Counted from the stretch's first letter, positions 25,576 to 34,502 are shown. The stretch is DNA of 64,000 nt from Azospirillum baldaniorum (GCF_003119195.2 NZ_CP022253.1:204001-268000); one strand, 5' to 3'. Numbers and translations are program-made. Notes: generated by a model not told the origin, from the sequence alone.

Positions 25576-26265
25576 TCAGGGCACCAGCCGGTAGCCGCCG
25601 GGCTCCGTCACCAGGATTTCGGCGTTGGACGGGTCGCGCTCGATCTTCTGGCGCAGGCGGTAGACGTGGGTTTCCAGCGTGTGGGTGGTGACCCCGGCGT
25701 TGTAGCCCCACACCTCGCCCAGCAAGGTCTCGCGCCCGATCACCGCGCCGCCGGCCCGGTACAGGTATTTCAGGATCGCCGTTTCCTTCTCGGTCAGGCG
25801 GATCTTGCGGGCGCCGCCGTCGGCGAGGAGCAGCTTGCCCGCCGGGCGGAAGCTGTAGGGGCCGATGGCGAAGACGGCGTCCTCGCTCTGCTCGTGCACG
25901 CGGAGCTGGGCGCGCAGCCGGGCCAGCAGGACCCCCATGCGGAAGGGCTTGGTGACATAGTCGCTGGCCCCGGAATCGAGCCCCAGGATGGTGTCGGCGT
26001 CGGACGCCGCCGCGGTCAGCATGATGATCGGGCAGCGCACCCCCTCGCGCCGCAGCAGACGGCAGAGGTCGCGCCCGTCCATGTCCGGCAGCCCGACGTC
26101 GAGCAGGATGGCGGCGAAACCGCCCTCCCGCGCCACGGCCAGGGCCGAGGCGCCGTCCCCGGCCTCCACCGTCTCGAATTCCTCCAGAAGCTGGAGCTGC
26201 TCGGCGAGAGACTGCCGGAGGGCGGTGTCGTCGTCGATCAGAAGGATGCGTTTCGCAAGCGTCAT
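25576..26265 (-). CDS. OmpR-family response regulator
   Basis: A 229-residue regulator. The receiver domain has the acidic pair in LLIDDD, phospho-acceptor Asp56 in ILLDVGLPDMDG and the conserved lysine in VTKPFRMG. The C-terminal winged helix has LTEKETAILKYLYRAGG and THTLETHVYRLRQKIE, the OmpR recognition region. No histidine kinase is adjacent, so it is an orphan here. I chose ATG 26265; upstream frame is not family-like. Confidence 0.92.
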   Translation of the reverse strand: MTLAKRILLIDDDTALRQSLAEQLQLLEEFETVEAGDGASALAVAREGGFAAILLDVGLPDMDGRDLCRLLRREGVRCPIIMLTAAASDADTILGLDSGASDYVTKPFRMGVLLARLRAQLRVHEQSEDAVFAIGPYSFRPAGKLLLADGGARKIRLTEKETAILKYLYRAGGAVIGRETLLGEVWGYNAGVTTHTLETHVYRLRQKIERDPSNAEILVTEPGGYRLVP

Positions 26266-26356
26266 GCAGGGGCGTTCACCGGTGGCTCCGGGCGCGGAAC
26301 TTATCATGGCCCGCGCGGGATTGCCCTAGACTTATCGGAAGGTCTGAAGACAAGCG

Positions 26357-26860
26357 TCAGGCGCCAAACAGGTCATCCAGCCGATCCGCCGCGGCGGTGT
26401 CCGGAGCAAGGACGACCGCAGCCTCCGGGGCGAGGCCGAGGTCCGTCACCGCCTGCGCCGTTTCGGCGTCCGGCACGGCGACGGCGCGCATCAGCGCCAG
26501 CGCGCCCTGCTCCAGATGGCGGCGGGCGGCGGCGGCCTCCTCGGTCAGGCCGGGCTCCAACCAGAGAAGACGGTCCACCAGCGCAACAAACCTCAGGCGC
26601 CGGCTGTCCATCGCCAGGGCGGCGGCGAGGCCGGGCAGGGCGCCGCCATCCGCCAACACCCGCGCGCCGTCCGGCAGCCGCGACAGCGCGATGTCCGCCG
26701 CCAGCACCGCCGAGGGGTCGAGCCGCGGGTGGTCGCCGGGCAGGGCGTGCCGCGCCAGGCTGTGCCCCTGCGCCTCCAGCGCCAGCGCCACGCGGTCCGC
26801 GTAGCCGTCCGGCGCCCGGTTCGCGGGGAAGAGGACGTGCAGGGCCGGCTGGTCCGCCAT
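26357..26860 (-). CDS. Short protein resembling a glycosyltransferase N-terminal domain
   Basis: The 167-residue protein has the look of a GT-B N-terminal half: LHVLFPANRAPDGYADRVALAL, then a chain of Ala/Leu-rich helices and DSRRLRFVALVDRLLWLEP. A second, donor-binding half is absent, since the frame ends before one could be encoded. It may be a truncated glycosyltransferase or an independent small protein. It is divergent from the RibBA-like gene. Confidence 0.55.
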   Translation of the reverse strand: MADQPALHVLFPANRAPDGYADRVALALEAQGHSLARHALPGDHPRLDPSAVLAADIALSRLPDGARVLADGGALPGLAAALAMDSRRLRFVALVDRLLWLEPGLTEEAAAARRHLEQGALALMRAVAVPDAETAQAVTDLGLAPEAAVVLAPDTAAADRLDDLFGA

Positions 26861-27087
26861 GGCGATGGGTCTCGCGTGCAGGGGAGGGAAGGAGCAGGGC
26901 GGCGAGCATAGCGCAAGCCGGATTCGCCCGCACCGGCGGCGGTTTGCGCCATCGTTGCACCGCCGGCAACGGTGTGGCGCGCGGGATTTGCTGGACAGGG
27001 GGGCGCCACCTGCGCTTTGCTTCCCGCGCTCTCCGACCCATGTCGGGATCTTTCGCCCTTCGGGGCGCAGCACGCGAAGCCTCCGTT

Positions 27088-28251
27088 ATGTACGCCGACG
27101 CCCCTTCCGACTCCGCCCCGCCCGAAGCCGTCCTGCCCATGGACGAAGCCGCCATGCGCGCGGTGGACCGGGCCACGGCCGCCCTGCGCCGGGGCGAGGC
27201 CGTCGCCATCGAGACCGCCGACGGCAGCGTCGGCGCCGCGGTGTCGGTGGAATCCGTGGCGATCGACGCCGTGCAGCGGCTGGTGCAGCTGACCGGCGCC
27301 GCGCCGGTCCTGGCCGTCACCCGCCGCCGCGCCACGGTGCTGAAGCTGATGGGCGAGGGGACGGGCGTCGTCGCCCTGTCGCTTCCCCGCTGCCTGACCG
27401 CGGACGAGGCCCACGCTCTGGCCGATCCCGAACACCGCCCGGACGGAGCGATGCCGGACGGCCTGACCGCCACGGCCATGGACCCCGGGTCGCGCGAGAC
27501 CGCGGCGGTGGACCTCGCCCGGCTGGCGCGGCTGCTGCCGGCGGCCATCGTCGCCCCCGCTGCTGAACACACGGACACCGGCAGCGCCGCGGAATGGGCG
27601 GCGAAGCACGACCTTCTTCTGGTCCGCGCCCGCGACATCGCCGACTACCGCGTCCATGTGGTGCGCACGCTGCGCCGGGTGGCCGAGGCCCGCGTCCCGC
27701 TGTCCGGCGCCGAGAACACCAGCATCGCCGCCTTCCGCCCCATCGACGGCGGGCCGGAGCATCTGGCGATCATCGTCGGCAACCCGGTGGCGGGCGAGCC
27801 GGTGCTGGCCCGCCTGCATTCGGAATGCTTCACCGGCGACCTGCTGGGGTCTTTGCGCTGCGACTGCGGCCAGCAGCTGCGCGGCGCCATCGCCGAGATC
27901 GCCCGGCAGGGCAGCGGCGTCCTGCTCTATCTGGCGCAGGAGGGGCGGGGGATCGGCCTCGTCAACAAGCTGCGCGCCTACCGCATCCAGGACCGCGGCT
28001 TCGACACGGTGGACGCCAACGAGATCCTGGGATTCGAGGCGGACGAGCGGGTCTATCTACCAGCGGCGGAGATGCTGCGGCAGTTGGGCTTCACCGCCGT
28101 GCGGCTGATGACCAACAACCCGGAAAAGCTGCGCCAGCTCGCCCGCTGCGGGATCGAGGTGGTCGAGCGCGTTCCCCACATCTTCCCGTCCAACGGCCAC
28201 AACGAAGGCTATCTGCGCACCAAGGCGGAGCGCAGCGGTCACATGTTCTGA
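27088..28251 (+). CDS. ribA: RibBA-like protein: GTP cyclohydrolase II with RibB-like N-terminal half
   Basis: A 387-residue protein. The C-terminal half is a standard GTP cyclohydrolase II, the first step of riboflavin synthesis from GTP. It has the zinc cysteines Cys247, Cys258 and Cys260 in SECFTGDLLGSLRCDCG, then LYLAQEGRGIGL and MTNNPEKLRQL. The N-terminal half looks like DHBP synthase in length, but I cannot find its catalytic acidic and DHTE-type motifs, so that activity may be lost. No FMN riboswitch is visible upstream. Confidence 0.85.
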   Translation: MYADAPSDSAPPEAVLPMDEAAMRAVDRATAALRRGEAVAIETADGSVGAAVSVESVAIDAVQRLVQLTGAAPVLAVTRRRATVLKLMGEGTGVVALSLPRCLTADEAHALADPEHRPDGAMPDGLTATAMDPGSRETAAVDLARLARLLPAAIVAPAAEHTDTGSAAEWAAKHDLLLVRARDIADYRVHVVRTLRRVAEARVPLSGAENTSIAAFRPIDGGPEHLAIIVGNPVAGEPVLARLHSECFTGDLLGSLRCDCGQQLRGAIAEIARQGSGVLLYLAQEGRGIGLVNKLRAYRIQDRGFDTVDANEILGFEADERVYLPAAEMLRQLGFTAVRLMTNNPEKLRQLARCGIEVVERVPHIFPSNGHNEGYLRTKAERSGHMF

Positions 28252-28265
28252 CACCGCATCTTCCG

Positions 28266-28320
28266 AGAATCGATTCTTCAGGGGGCAGGAAACGCCCCTT
28301 GCCCGGCAGCTCTTGCCGGG
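28266..28320. repeat. Palindrome and hairpins downstream of ribA
   Basis: AGAATCGATTCT (28266-28277) is a perfect 12-bp palindrome. It is followed by CCCGGCA (28302-28308) pairing with TGCCGGG (28314-28320). There is no T-run. It may end the ribA transcript or act in the promoter of the gene at 28431. Confidence 0.4.
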
Positions 28321-28430
28321 TCGCGGTCCGGTCTCCTGCCGAAAGCGCCCGAGACGACGGGATTCCAGCCCAGGGAACTGGCACACCGGTTGCTTAGGAC
28401 AGGGCTGGACACCGCGACGGGAGACCGCCC

Positions 28431-29420
28431 ATGGCCATCGACGCCACCACCATCGACGCAGCCGCCGCTTCGCGGCCGGTGCAGCGCGAGCGGTCGCCGG
28501 CCCAAGCGACGCCCGCCCTGACGGTCATGGAAAGCCGGGACAGCCCCGACCGGTACGAGGCCGAGGCCGAGATGTCCTTCGGCGACTTCCTGGACATCAT
28601 CAACCCGCTCCAGCACATCCCCATCGTCAACACCGTTTACCGGGAGATCACCGGCGACACGATCAAGCCGTCGTCCAAGGTCATCGGCGGCATTCTGTTC
28701 GGCGGCCCGTTGGGCGGCATGGCGTCCATCGCCAACGCCGTGGTGGAGCAGGCCCAGGGCAAGGACATCGGCGGGCAGATCATGGCCTCGCTCGGCTTCG
28801 ACGGGGACGCCGCCGCCGGCCATCCGCCCGCCGGCACATCCGGGGCCACAGCGGTCGCCGCCCTGCCGGACTCCGCCGCCGGCACCTCGGCACCGGCCAT
28901 GGCCGCTGCGGCGCCGGCCGCCCAGCCGGCCCGCACCGTCACGGCGGAGTTGCCCGACGCCAAGCGGCCCGCAGCACCGCCCCATGGGGTGGGGGCGGCG
29001 GTAAGCGGGTCCGGGCGCGATGGCCTGACGGACACGCCGCATCCCTCGCGCATGCCGGCGCGCGACACCCCGCTGGCGAACAGCCTGATGGCCAAATACG
29101 CCGCCGCCAAGCCGCACCCCTCCACCGTCGGCTTCGCCGCCACCGCGGTTCCCTCCGGCGTCCGCAAACCCGCGGAGGCCCAGGCACCGGCGGCCCAACC
29201 GGACGCCGCGGCCGGAACCGGGGCGGCGAACGCGTCGGCGAATGTGCCAACGAACGCGCCGGCGCAGGCGAACGCCGCCCCGGCCGCCGCCAACAGCAAC
29301 GCCTTTGCACCCGTGACACCCGACATGCTGTCTGAGACGATGATGCGCAATCTGGCCAAGTACGAGCAGGGCCGGCGGGCCGCACAGACCCAGGCGCCCA
29401 GCCTGCGGGTGTCCGGCTGA
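28431..29420 (+). CDS. Hypothetical Ala/Pro-rich protein
   Basis: No family is recognised. The 329 residues have a conserved-looking core at about 40-125: MSFGDFLDIINPLQHIPIVN, then ITGDTIKPSSKVIGGILFGGP with a short Gly-rich hydrophobic stretch. The remaining 200 residues are Ala/Pro-rich and probably disordered. There is no signal peptide. The core suggests a membrane-interacting or scaffold protein, but no function can be assigned. Confidence 0.65.
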   Translation: MAIDATTIDAAAASRPVQRERSPAQATPALTVMESRDSPDRYEAEAEMSFGDFLDIINPLQHIPIVNTVYREITGDTIKPSSKVIGGILFGGPLGGMASIANAVVEQAQGKDIGGQIMASLGFDGDAAAGHPPAGTSGATAVAALPDSAAGTSAPAMAAAAPAAQPARTVTAELPDAKRPAAPPHGVGAAVSGSGRDGLTDTPHPSRMPARDTPLANSLMAKYAAAKPHPSTVGFAATAVPSGVRKPAEAQAPAAQPDAAAGTGAANASANVPTNAPAQANAAPAAANSNAFAPVTPDMLSETMMRNLAKYEQGRRAAQTQAPSLRVSG

Positions 29421-29455
29421 GCGCGGTGACCCCGGAAACGGGTGAGGGAAGGGCG

Positions 29456-29977
29456 ATGGAGATCACGGTTCGTCTTGAGGACCCGCCATCCGACGGCCGT
29501 CTCGATTGGCCCGGCGGCTCGTTCCGCTGCGTGCTGGGCCGCGGCGGCATCCGCTCCGACAAGCGGGAGGGCGACGGCGCCACCCCGGTCGGCCGCTTCG
29601 CGCTGCGCCGCGTGCTGTGGCGCCCCGACCGTCTGGAGCGTCCCGGGACGGGCCTGCCGGCGTCGCCCATCGCGCCCGACGACGGCTGGTGCGACGACCC
29701 TGCGGATCCCGCCTACAACCGCCCGGTCAAGCGCCCCTACGCCGCCAGCCACGAGGAGCTGTGGCGCGACGACCATGTCTACGACGTCATCGTGGTGATG
29801 GGACACAACGACGACCCGGTGGTGCCGGGTCTGGGCAGCGCCGTGTTCATGCATGTGGCACGGCCCGACCGGGCGCCGACGGCGGGCTGCGTTGCGCTGC
29901 CCCTGCCGGACCTGCTGCGGCTTCTCAAGGATTGCGCGCCGGGCACCGCGCTGACCGTGGCGGGCCCGGCGGAATAG
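29456..29977 (+). CDS. L,D-transpeptidase family protein (YkuD domain)
   Basis: A 173-residue YkuD-domain protein. The catalytic motif is visible near the C-terminus: a histidine in VFMHVARPD followed by APTAGCVAL with the nucleophilic cysteine. Such enzymes make 3-3 cross-links in peptidoglycan or attach proteins to it. Strikingly, no signal peptide is visible from ATG 29456, which has a GAGGGA ribosome site. Many alphaproteobacterial YkuD proteins of this short type also lack one. It lies 35 bases after the gene at 28431. Confidence 0.85.
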   Translation: MEITVRLEDPPSDGRLDWPGGSFRCVLGRGGIRSDKREGDGATPVGRFALRRVLWRPDRLERPGTGLPASPIAPDDGWCDDPADPAYNRPVKRPYAASHEELWRDDHVYDVIVVMGHNDDPVVPGLGSAVFMHVARPDRAPTAGCVALPLPDLLRLLKDCAPGTALTVAGPAE

Positions 29978-29983
29978 GCGGCG

Positions 29984-30691
29984 CTATCCGGCGGCGGGAT
30001 AGGGGCGGGCGCCGAAGATCGCGGTGCCGACGCGCACATGGGTGGCGCCGAAGCGGATCGCCGTCTCGTAATCGCCGCTCATCCCCATGCTGACCTCGGG
30101 CAGGCCGGCGCGGCGCGCCATGTCGGCGAGCAGGGCGAAATGCATCGCCGGCTCCTCGTCCACCGGCGGGATGCACATCAGGCCGGTCACCGGCAGGTTC
30201 CAGCTGTCGCGGCAGGCGGCCAGGAAGGCGGCCAGCTCAGCCGGGGGAATGCCGGCCTTCTGCGGCTCCTCGCCGGTGTTGACCTCGATCAGGCAGCGCG
30301 GGCGGCGCCCGCTGCGCGCCATCTCCTCCGCAAGGGCCTCGGCCAGCTTGGGCCGGTCCACCGTCTGGATCACGTCGAACAGGGCCACCGCGTCCTTGAC
30401 CTTGTTGGTCTGGAGCGGGCCGATCAGGTGCAGTTCCAGGTCCGGGAAGCGCTCGCGCAGCGCGGGGAACTTCGCCTTGGCCTCCTGCACGCGGTTCTCG
30501 CCGAAGACGCGCTGGCCGGCGGCCAGGGCCTCCTCGACCGCCTCCACCGGGTGGGTCTTGGAGACGGCGACCAGCGTCACCGCGCCGGGAGCGCGCCCGC
30601 CGGCGGCGCAGCCGTCCTGGATGGAGCGGCGGACGGCCTCGAGCCGGGCCGTGACGGTGGCGTCTGGTGTGTCGGTGTGCGAAGCGGACAT
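29984..30691 (-). CDS. yggS: YggS-family PLP homeostasis protein
   Basis: A 235-residue TIM-barrel protein that binds pyridoxal phosphate and buffers PLP levels. The PLP lysine is in TLVAVSKTHP. Family motifs are FGENRVQEAKAK, LHLIGPLQTNKVK, IEVNTGEEPQKAG, LMCIPPV and SMGMSGDYETAI. It ends seven bases from the convergent L,D-transpeptidase. The usual partners such as proC are not next to it. Confidence 0.94.
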   Translation of the reverse strand: MSASHTDTPDATVTARLEAVRRSIQDGCAAGGRAPGAVTLVAVSKTHPVEAVEEALAAGQRVFGENRVQEAKAKFPALRERFPDLELHLIGPLQTNKVKDAVALFDVIQTVDRPKLAEALAEEMARSGRRPRCLIEVNTGEEPQKAGIPPAELAAFLAACRDSWNLPVTGLMCIPPVDEEPAMHFALLADMARRAGLPEVSMGMSGDYETAIRFGATHVRVGTAIFGARPYPAAG

Positions 30692-30790
30692 GCCGGTCCT
30701 CCCCCTTTTATGGCGCCTGCCTGTACAGGAACCGGAGGGCGTGGTAACGGACGGACCGACGAAACGCAAGCACCCCGAGGAGAACACGGC

Positions 30791-31351
30791 ATGCGTGGTT
30801 GGATGCGTCCCCTGATCCTGTCGGCGCTGATTCTGGGGGCCGCGCCGTTCACGGCCGGCAGCGCCCTTGCCCAAGGCACCGGGAACCCGAACGCCGGGAG
30901 TCAGAATGGCGGCAAGCCCGCCGCCGGCAAGGAAGCCCCGAAGGAGGCGCCCAAGGAAGCTCCCAAAACGGCGGCGGGATCGGCCATCGCCCAGGCGCCC
31001 TTCGCCGTGCAACCGTTCCCGCTGCAGGACGACGGCACCTACAAGGAATTCTTGGGCGCCGCCGCCGCTGACCTCAACCGGCGCTGCACCAAGCAGGAAA
31101 ATTATGGTTGGGAGTTCAAGAAGGACGACGACGCCCGCCGTGACCAGATCCTTGAATCCACGCTGGGCGGCTTCCGCAAGGCTGGCTGGAAGCTGGGCGA
31201 GGTGAAGGTCCGTTCCATCCGCGATCCGGGAACCACCGCCTACACGGCGGAGAAGGCCAAGCAGCGCCTGCTGGCCGTCTGGACCCCGATGGAGAACGCG
31301 GCGATCCTGCTGCTCTGCGAGACCGAAGCGGCGCCAGCGACCAAAAAGTAA
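30791..31351 (+). CDS. Secreted protein of unknown function with AKP-rich linker
   Basis: I do not recognise a family. The 186 residues begin with a Sec signal peptide that ends at AQG (residues 1-28). A low-complexity linker of repeated APKE units follows (about 47-60). The mature domain contains RRCTKQENYGWEF and a second late cysteine in ILLLCETEA that could form a disulfide. It is expected in the periplasm. A shared terminator separates it from the porin on the other strand. Confidence 0.7.
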   Translation: MRGWMRPLILSALILGAAPFTAGSALAQGTGNPNAGSQNGGKPAAGKEAPKEAPKEAPKTAAGSAIAQAPFAVQPFPLQDDGTYKEFLGAAAADLNRRCTKQENYGWEFKKDDDARRDQILESTLGGFRKAGWKLGEVKVRSIRDPGTTAYTAEKAKQRLLAVWTPMENAAILLLCETEAAPATKK

Positions 31352-31370
31352 GAACCAGCGACAAAAGGAA

Positions 31371-31405
31371 AACGGCGGCGGATGGATATCCGCCGCCGTT
31401 TTTGT
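31371..31405. terminator. Bidirectional rho-independent terminator
   Basis: AACGGCGGCGGAT (31371-31383) pairs perfectly with ATCCGCCGCCGTT (31388-31400) across a 4-base loop. T residues follow on the plus strand and A residues precede it, so it serves both the secreted-protein gene and the convergent porin. Confidence 0.85.
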
Positions 31406-31425
31406 CAGACCTGCCGCAAGGCCGA

Positions 31426-32583
31426 TCAGAAGGCCAGACGGGTGTCGATCATGATGATGTGCGCGCGGTCGTCGGGGCTGATGCCCCCGTTGTCGATCGT
31501 CGTCATCTTCGAGTCGAGGTCGAGGTAGCTGTACTCCAGGCCCGTGGTCAGGCCGGGCGCGATGGTGTAGGTCACGCCGGCCTGATACAGCTCGGCCTTG
31601 ACCGGGGCCACGAAGCCGGTGTTCGGGCTGGTGCCGTTCGAACGCGACTGCGAGTAGTTGGCGGCCAGGATGAGCGGGCCGGTGGCGTACTGGGCGCCAA
31701 CGATCCAGATGTCCTGCTTCTCCTTCACGGTCAGCGACTTGTCGTAGCCGCTGTCGCCGCTGTAGGCGTAGCTGCCGCCGATCTTGAAGTCGCCGTAGCC
31801 GACGTTCAGGCCGGCGTGGACCGAGCTGAGCTTCTCGAAGCGGGTGGCGCCGACGCCGACGCCGTCATCGACCGCATCGCCGAACTGGTAGAAGGCGCTG
31901 GCCGCGACGCTGAAGCCGCCGAACTCGTTGGTGTAGGTGCCGCCGGCCTCGACGACATCCTGGAACCCGCCGTTGTCCTGGCGACGGTTGATCGAGGTGT
32001 GCGAGTCGCCGGTGCGCGGCGTGTAGGAGACGCCGCCCTGGAAGCCGGCGATGGTCGGGGTCAGGTAGATGACCTTGGTACCGACGTCACCCGACGCGAA
32101 GGCGCGGAAGTTGTTGGTGGTGGTCGGCAGCAGCGAGTAGGTCTGCGAACCGCCCAGGAATTCCACCGTGTTGTTGTCCGGACCGCCGGCGATGCCCTCG
32201 ACGTTCGGGCCGATGATGCCGAACTCGTCCGACAGGCCGTTGATCGTGCCGGCCTGCAGGGTGCCGAAGCCGCTGTTCACGAAGATGAACGCGCGATCGG
32301 CGTCCATCGTGCGGACGTTGCTGGCGCCGTTGGCGGCGCGCATGCGGACGCGGCCGCCGTACTCCAGACCGTTGTCGGCCGTGGCGACCGGCGTGACGGT
32401 CACGCGGAAGCGGTTGGCGAACTCCGTCGAGCGGGTGCCTTCATCACGGTCCTGTTCGACATAGGCGCCCTGGAAGAAAGCGTCGCCGCCGATCTTGACC
32501 TCGAACTTGGTCTGGGCGGAAGCCACGCCGCTGCAGGCGATGATCGCGATGGCTGCGCAGCCCGTAACAAGAGAACGCTTCAT
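31426..32583 (-). CDS. Outer-membrane porin (first of two paralogues)
   Basis: A 385-residue Gram-negative porin. A Sec signal ends at ASAQ (residues 1-23). The mature chain is a series of amphipathic strands with NGLEYGGRVRMRAAN, and a terminal Phe (TRLAF) is the usual BAM-recognition end. It forms a trimeric diffusion channel by family knowledge. It resembles the porin at 32987-34159 along its whole length, so the two are tandem duplicates. Each has its own leader and terminator, which suggests separate regulation. Confidence 0.92.
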   Translation of the reverse strand: MKRSLVTGCAAIAIIACSGVASAQTKFEVKIGGDAFFQGAYVEQDRDEGTRSTEFANRFRVTVTPVATADNGLEYGGRVRMRAANGASNVRTMDADRAFIFVNSGFGTLQAGTINGLSDEFGIIGPNVEGIAGGPDNNTVEFLGGSQTYSLLPTTTNNFRAFASGDVGTKVIYLTPTIAGFQGGVSYTPRTGDSHTSINRRQDNGGFQDVVEAGGTYTNEFGGFSVAASAFYQFGDAVDDGVGVGATRFEKLSSVHAGLNVGYGDFKIGGSYAYSGDSGYDKSLTVKEKQDIWIVGAQYATGPLILAANYSQSRSNGTSPNTGFVAPVKAELYQAGVTYTIAPGLTTGLEYSYLDLDSKMTTIDNGGISPDDRAHIIMIDTRLAF

Positions 32584-32703
32584 TGATGGTCCATCCTTCT
32601 AGCAGGCCCCCAAGGAGACTGGAGCCGTGCGGTTGTGCTTCCCATCAATGACTAAGCCACCCGTTCGCTCACCCGACAAGAGCGATTCGACAGGGGTAAC
32701 GGT

Positions 32704-32722
32704 GCAACTGTAACACAGTTGC
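32704..32722. promoter_or_regulatory. Perfect 8-3-8 inverted repeat, candidate operator
   Basis: GCAACTGT (32704-32711) and ACAGTTGC (32715-32722) flank AAC. It lies about 120 bases upstream of the porin 1 start and downstream of the likely promoter, so it could bind a dimeric regulator or fold in the leader RNA. Confidence 0.55.
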
Positions 32723-32932
32723 CATTCCGACACAGTCATAAGTGTTTGGAGTCTAATGGTTTTTCCCGTATGCCGTAAATATAGCACATTTCTTGTCCAG
32801 ATTTTGGGCGTGATGAACAAACTTTACGCACCAAAAAACGCCATGGCGGACGGCGAACCGGAAGGTAAAGGCGCACGGAAAAGGCGCAGCGCGAACGGCA
32901 AAGAACGCGAACGGCAAGGAAGATGGACAAAG

Positions 32933-32963
32933 AAAAAGGGCGGTGGCCGAAGCCACCGCCCTT
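32933..32963 (-). terminator. Rho-independent terminator of porin 2
   Basis: AAGGGCGGTGGC (32936-32947) pairs with GCCACCGCCCTT (32952-32963) around CGAA. The A-run at 32933-32937 is a U-run in minus-strand RNA. It lies 24 bases past the porin stop codon. Confidence 0.85.
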
Positions 32964-32986
32964 CTCCATCCACGGATGACCGCAGA

Positions 32987-34159
32987 TTAGAACGCCAGGA
33001 CCGTGCGGAGCAGGACGACGTGACCGTCGTTGTCCAGGTCCACAGCGGCCGTGCTCAGGTCGCTGTCGGCCTTGAAGTAGTCGTACTGAGCCTGCAGGGT
33101 CAGGCCCGGAGCGACGGTGTAGCCCGCGCCGAACTCGTAGACTTCCAGCTTGCGGCTGCCGGCGGTGTAGAGGCTGCCAGCGTCCTTGCCGTTCTTGTAG
33201 TTGGCGCCGACGACGATCGGGCCGGCGGTGTACTGAGCGCCGACAACCCAGAGGCGGCTCTTCTCGTTGTCCGAGGTCGCGGTCTGGATCTGGCCCGACT
33301 CACCGAAGTCGGTGTACGAACCGCCGAGCGAGAAGCCGGCGTAGCCAACCTGGGCGCCAACCTGCCAGGCGTTCAGGTCCTCGACGCTGGCGCCGACCGT
33401 GGTCGTGCCGGCGGCGTTGCCCCAGTAGTAACCGGCGCTCGCCTTCAGAGCGACACCACCGAAGGTGTTGCTGTAGTTGGCGCCGACTTCGACCAGATCC
33501 TCGAACGTGGTCGAGAAGCCACGGCCGGTGGCGGTGACCGGGGTCAGGTCAGCGCGGTTGACCGAGGCGTGCGAGTCGTCGTTGCGCGGGGTGTAGCTGG
33601 CGCCCACCTGCAGGCCGGCGAAGCGCGGCGAGAAGTACACGATCTTGGTCGCGTTGTTCTCGACGACCAGCGACTGGTTCAGGATCGAGCCGTTCAGACC
33701 GGCGAGGCCGCCGCCGATGTCCGAGGTCTGGCCGATCCAGGCGGTGACGCCGTCATAGATGGCCAGCGGCAGGTAATCCTGCGGGGCCGTGACGTAGGTG
33801 GCGTCGTTGAAGGAGTTGGTCACGCCCATCTGGACCTGACCGAACGCGCCCTGCGCGAAGATGTAGCCGCGGTCGGCGTCCATCGTGCGGGCGTTGTTGG
33901 CGCCCGAGTTGGCGCGCATACGGATGCGGCCGCCGTACTCCAGGCCGTTGTCGGCCTTGGCGGTCGGGGTCACGATGACGCGGAAGCGGTTGCGGAAGTC
34001 AACCGAACGGGCACCCTCGTCGCGGTCTTCGTTGACGTAGCCGCCTTCGAAGTAGGCGTCGCCGCCGACCTTGACTTCAAACTTGGCCTGAGCGTTGGCG
34101 GCGCCGGCACCCAGAGCCAGAGCGGCAGCGGCGCAGCCCGCGAGCAGATAACGGTTCAT
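32987..34159 (-). CDS. Outer-membrane porin (second paralogue)
   Basis: A 390-residue porin with a Sec signal ending at ANAQ (residues 1-23). It shares KFEVKVGGDAYFEGGYV, DNGLEYGGRIRMRAN and ARTMDADRGYIF with porin 1 and ends in a terminal Phe (TVLAF). The strands and overall length match. It is transcribed from its own promoter. The leader contains a long hairpin about 110 bases upstream of the ATG. Channel specificity cannot be read from sequence. Confidence 0.92.
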   Translation of the reverse strand: MNRYLLAGCAAAALALGAGAANAQAKFEVKVGGDAYFEGGYVNEDRDEGARSVDFRNRFRVIVTPTAKADNGLEYGGRIRMRANSGANNARTMDADRGYIFAQGAFGQVQMGVTNSFNDATYVTAPQDYLPLAIYDGVTAWIGQTSDIGGGLAGLNGSILNQSLVVENNATKIVYFSPRFAGLQVGASYTPRNDDSHASVNRADLTPVTATGRGFSTTFEDLVEVGANYSNTFGGVALKASAGYYWGNAAGTTTVGASVEDLNAWQVGAQVGYAGFSLGGSYTDFGESGQIQTATSDNEKSRLWVVGAQYTAGPIVVGANYKNGKDAGSLYTAGSRKLEVYEFGAGYTVAPGLTLQAQYDYFKADSDLSTAAVDLDNDGHVVLLRTVLAF

Positions 34160-34270
34160 GATTGTTGCCTCCATCCTGGCAGCAGAATTTTCAGCCCGGT
34201 TAACGTCCTGGCTGGCTCTGTGGTACGCAGATGCGGGGACGCCAGCAAGCCGGAAATCGCAAAGTTGCAG

Positions 34271-34311
34271 CAATGAAGGAACAGTGTGTCCGACGGAACA
34301 CACCTTCATTG
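34271..34311. promoter_or_regulatory. Long inverted repeat between porin 2 and the DUF3576 gene
   Basis: CAATGAAGG (34271-34279) pairs perfectly with CCTTCATTG (34303-34311). Inner arms TGTGTCC and GGAACACA continue the stem with one bulged base. The rest of the 343-bp gap (34160-34502) shows nothing else I can assign. It may be an operator, a leader hairpin of porin 2, or both. Confidence 0.55.
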
Positions 34312-34502
34312 TGCGCCGCCGTTGGAATTCCGCCGCCCGCGCCGTCCCGTCCGCAGGGCTCCGGCATCGCCCCGGACACAGCAAAGGCACAGGCTGCGCC
34401 CCGCATCGGCTGTTGCCGCGGGCGGGCTTTTATGGTCTTTTCACCGGCATCCGCCGCGGTATCGTGCGCGGTACCCCGAATTTATTGATCCAGGTTCCGA
34501 CC

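Larger units (their letters stand above)
32584..32986 (-). promoter_or_regulatory. Porin 1 upstream region
   Basis: This 403-bp gap has no supported gene. It holds an unusually AT-rich segment around 32750-32830 with an AATATA -10-like element (32778-32783, read as TATATT on the minus strand). It also holds the perfect inverted repeat GCAACTGT/ACAGTTGC at 32704-32722 and, at its right end, the terminator of porin 2. An AAGGA ribosome site precedes the porin 1 ATG. Confidence 0.5.

Noticed and set aside
26861..27087. FMN riboswitch upstream of ribA
   Set aside because: None of the conserved FMN-element segments, such as the paired GACCGGCGG-type core, was found.
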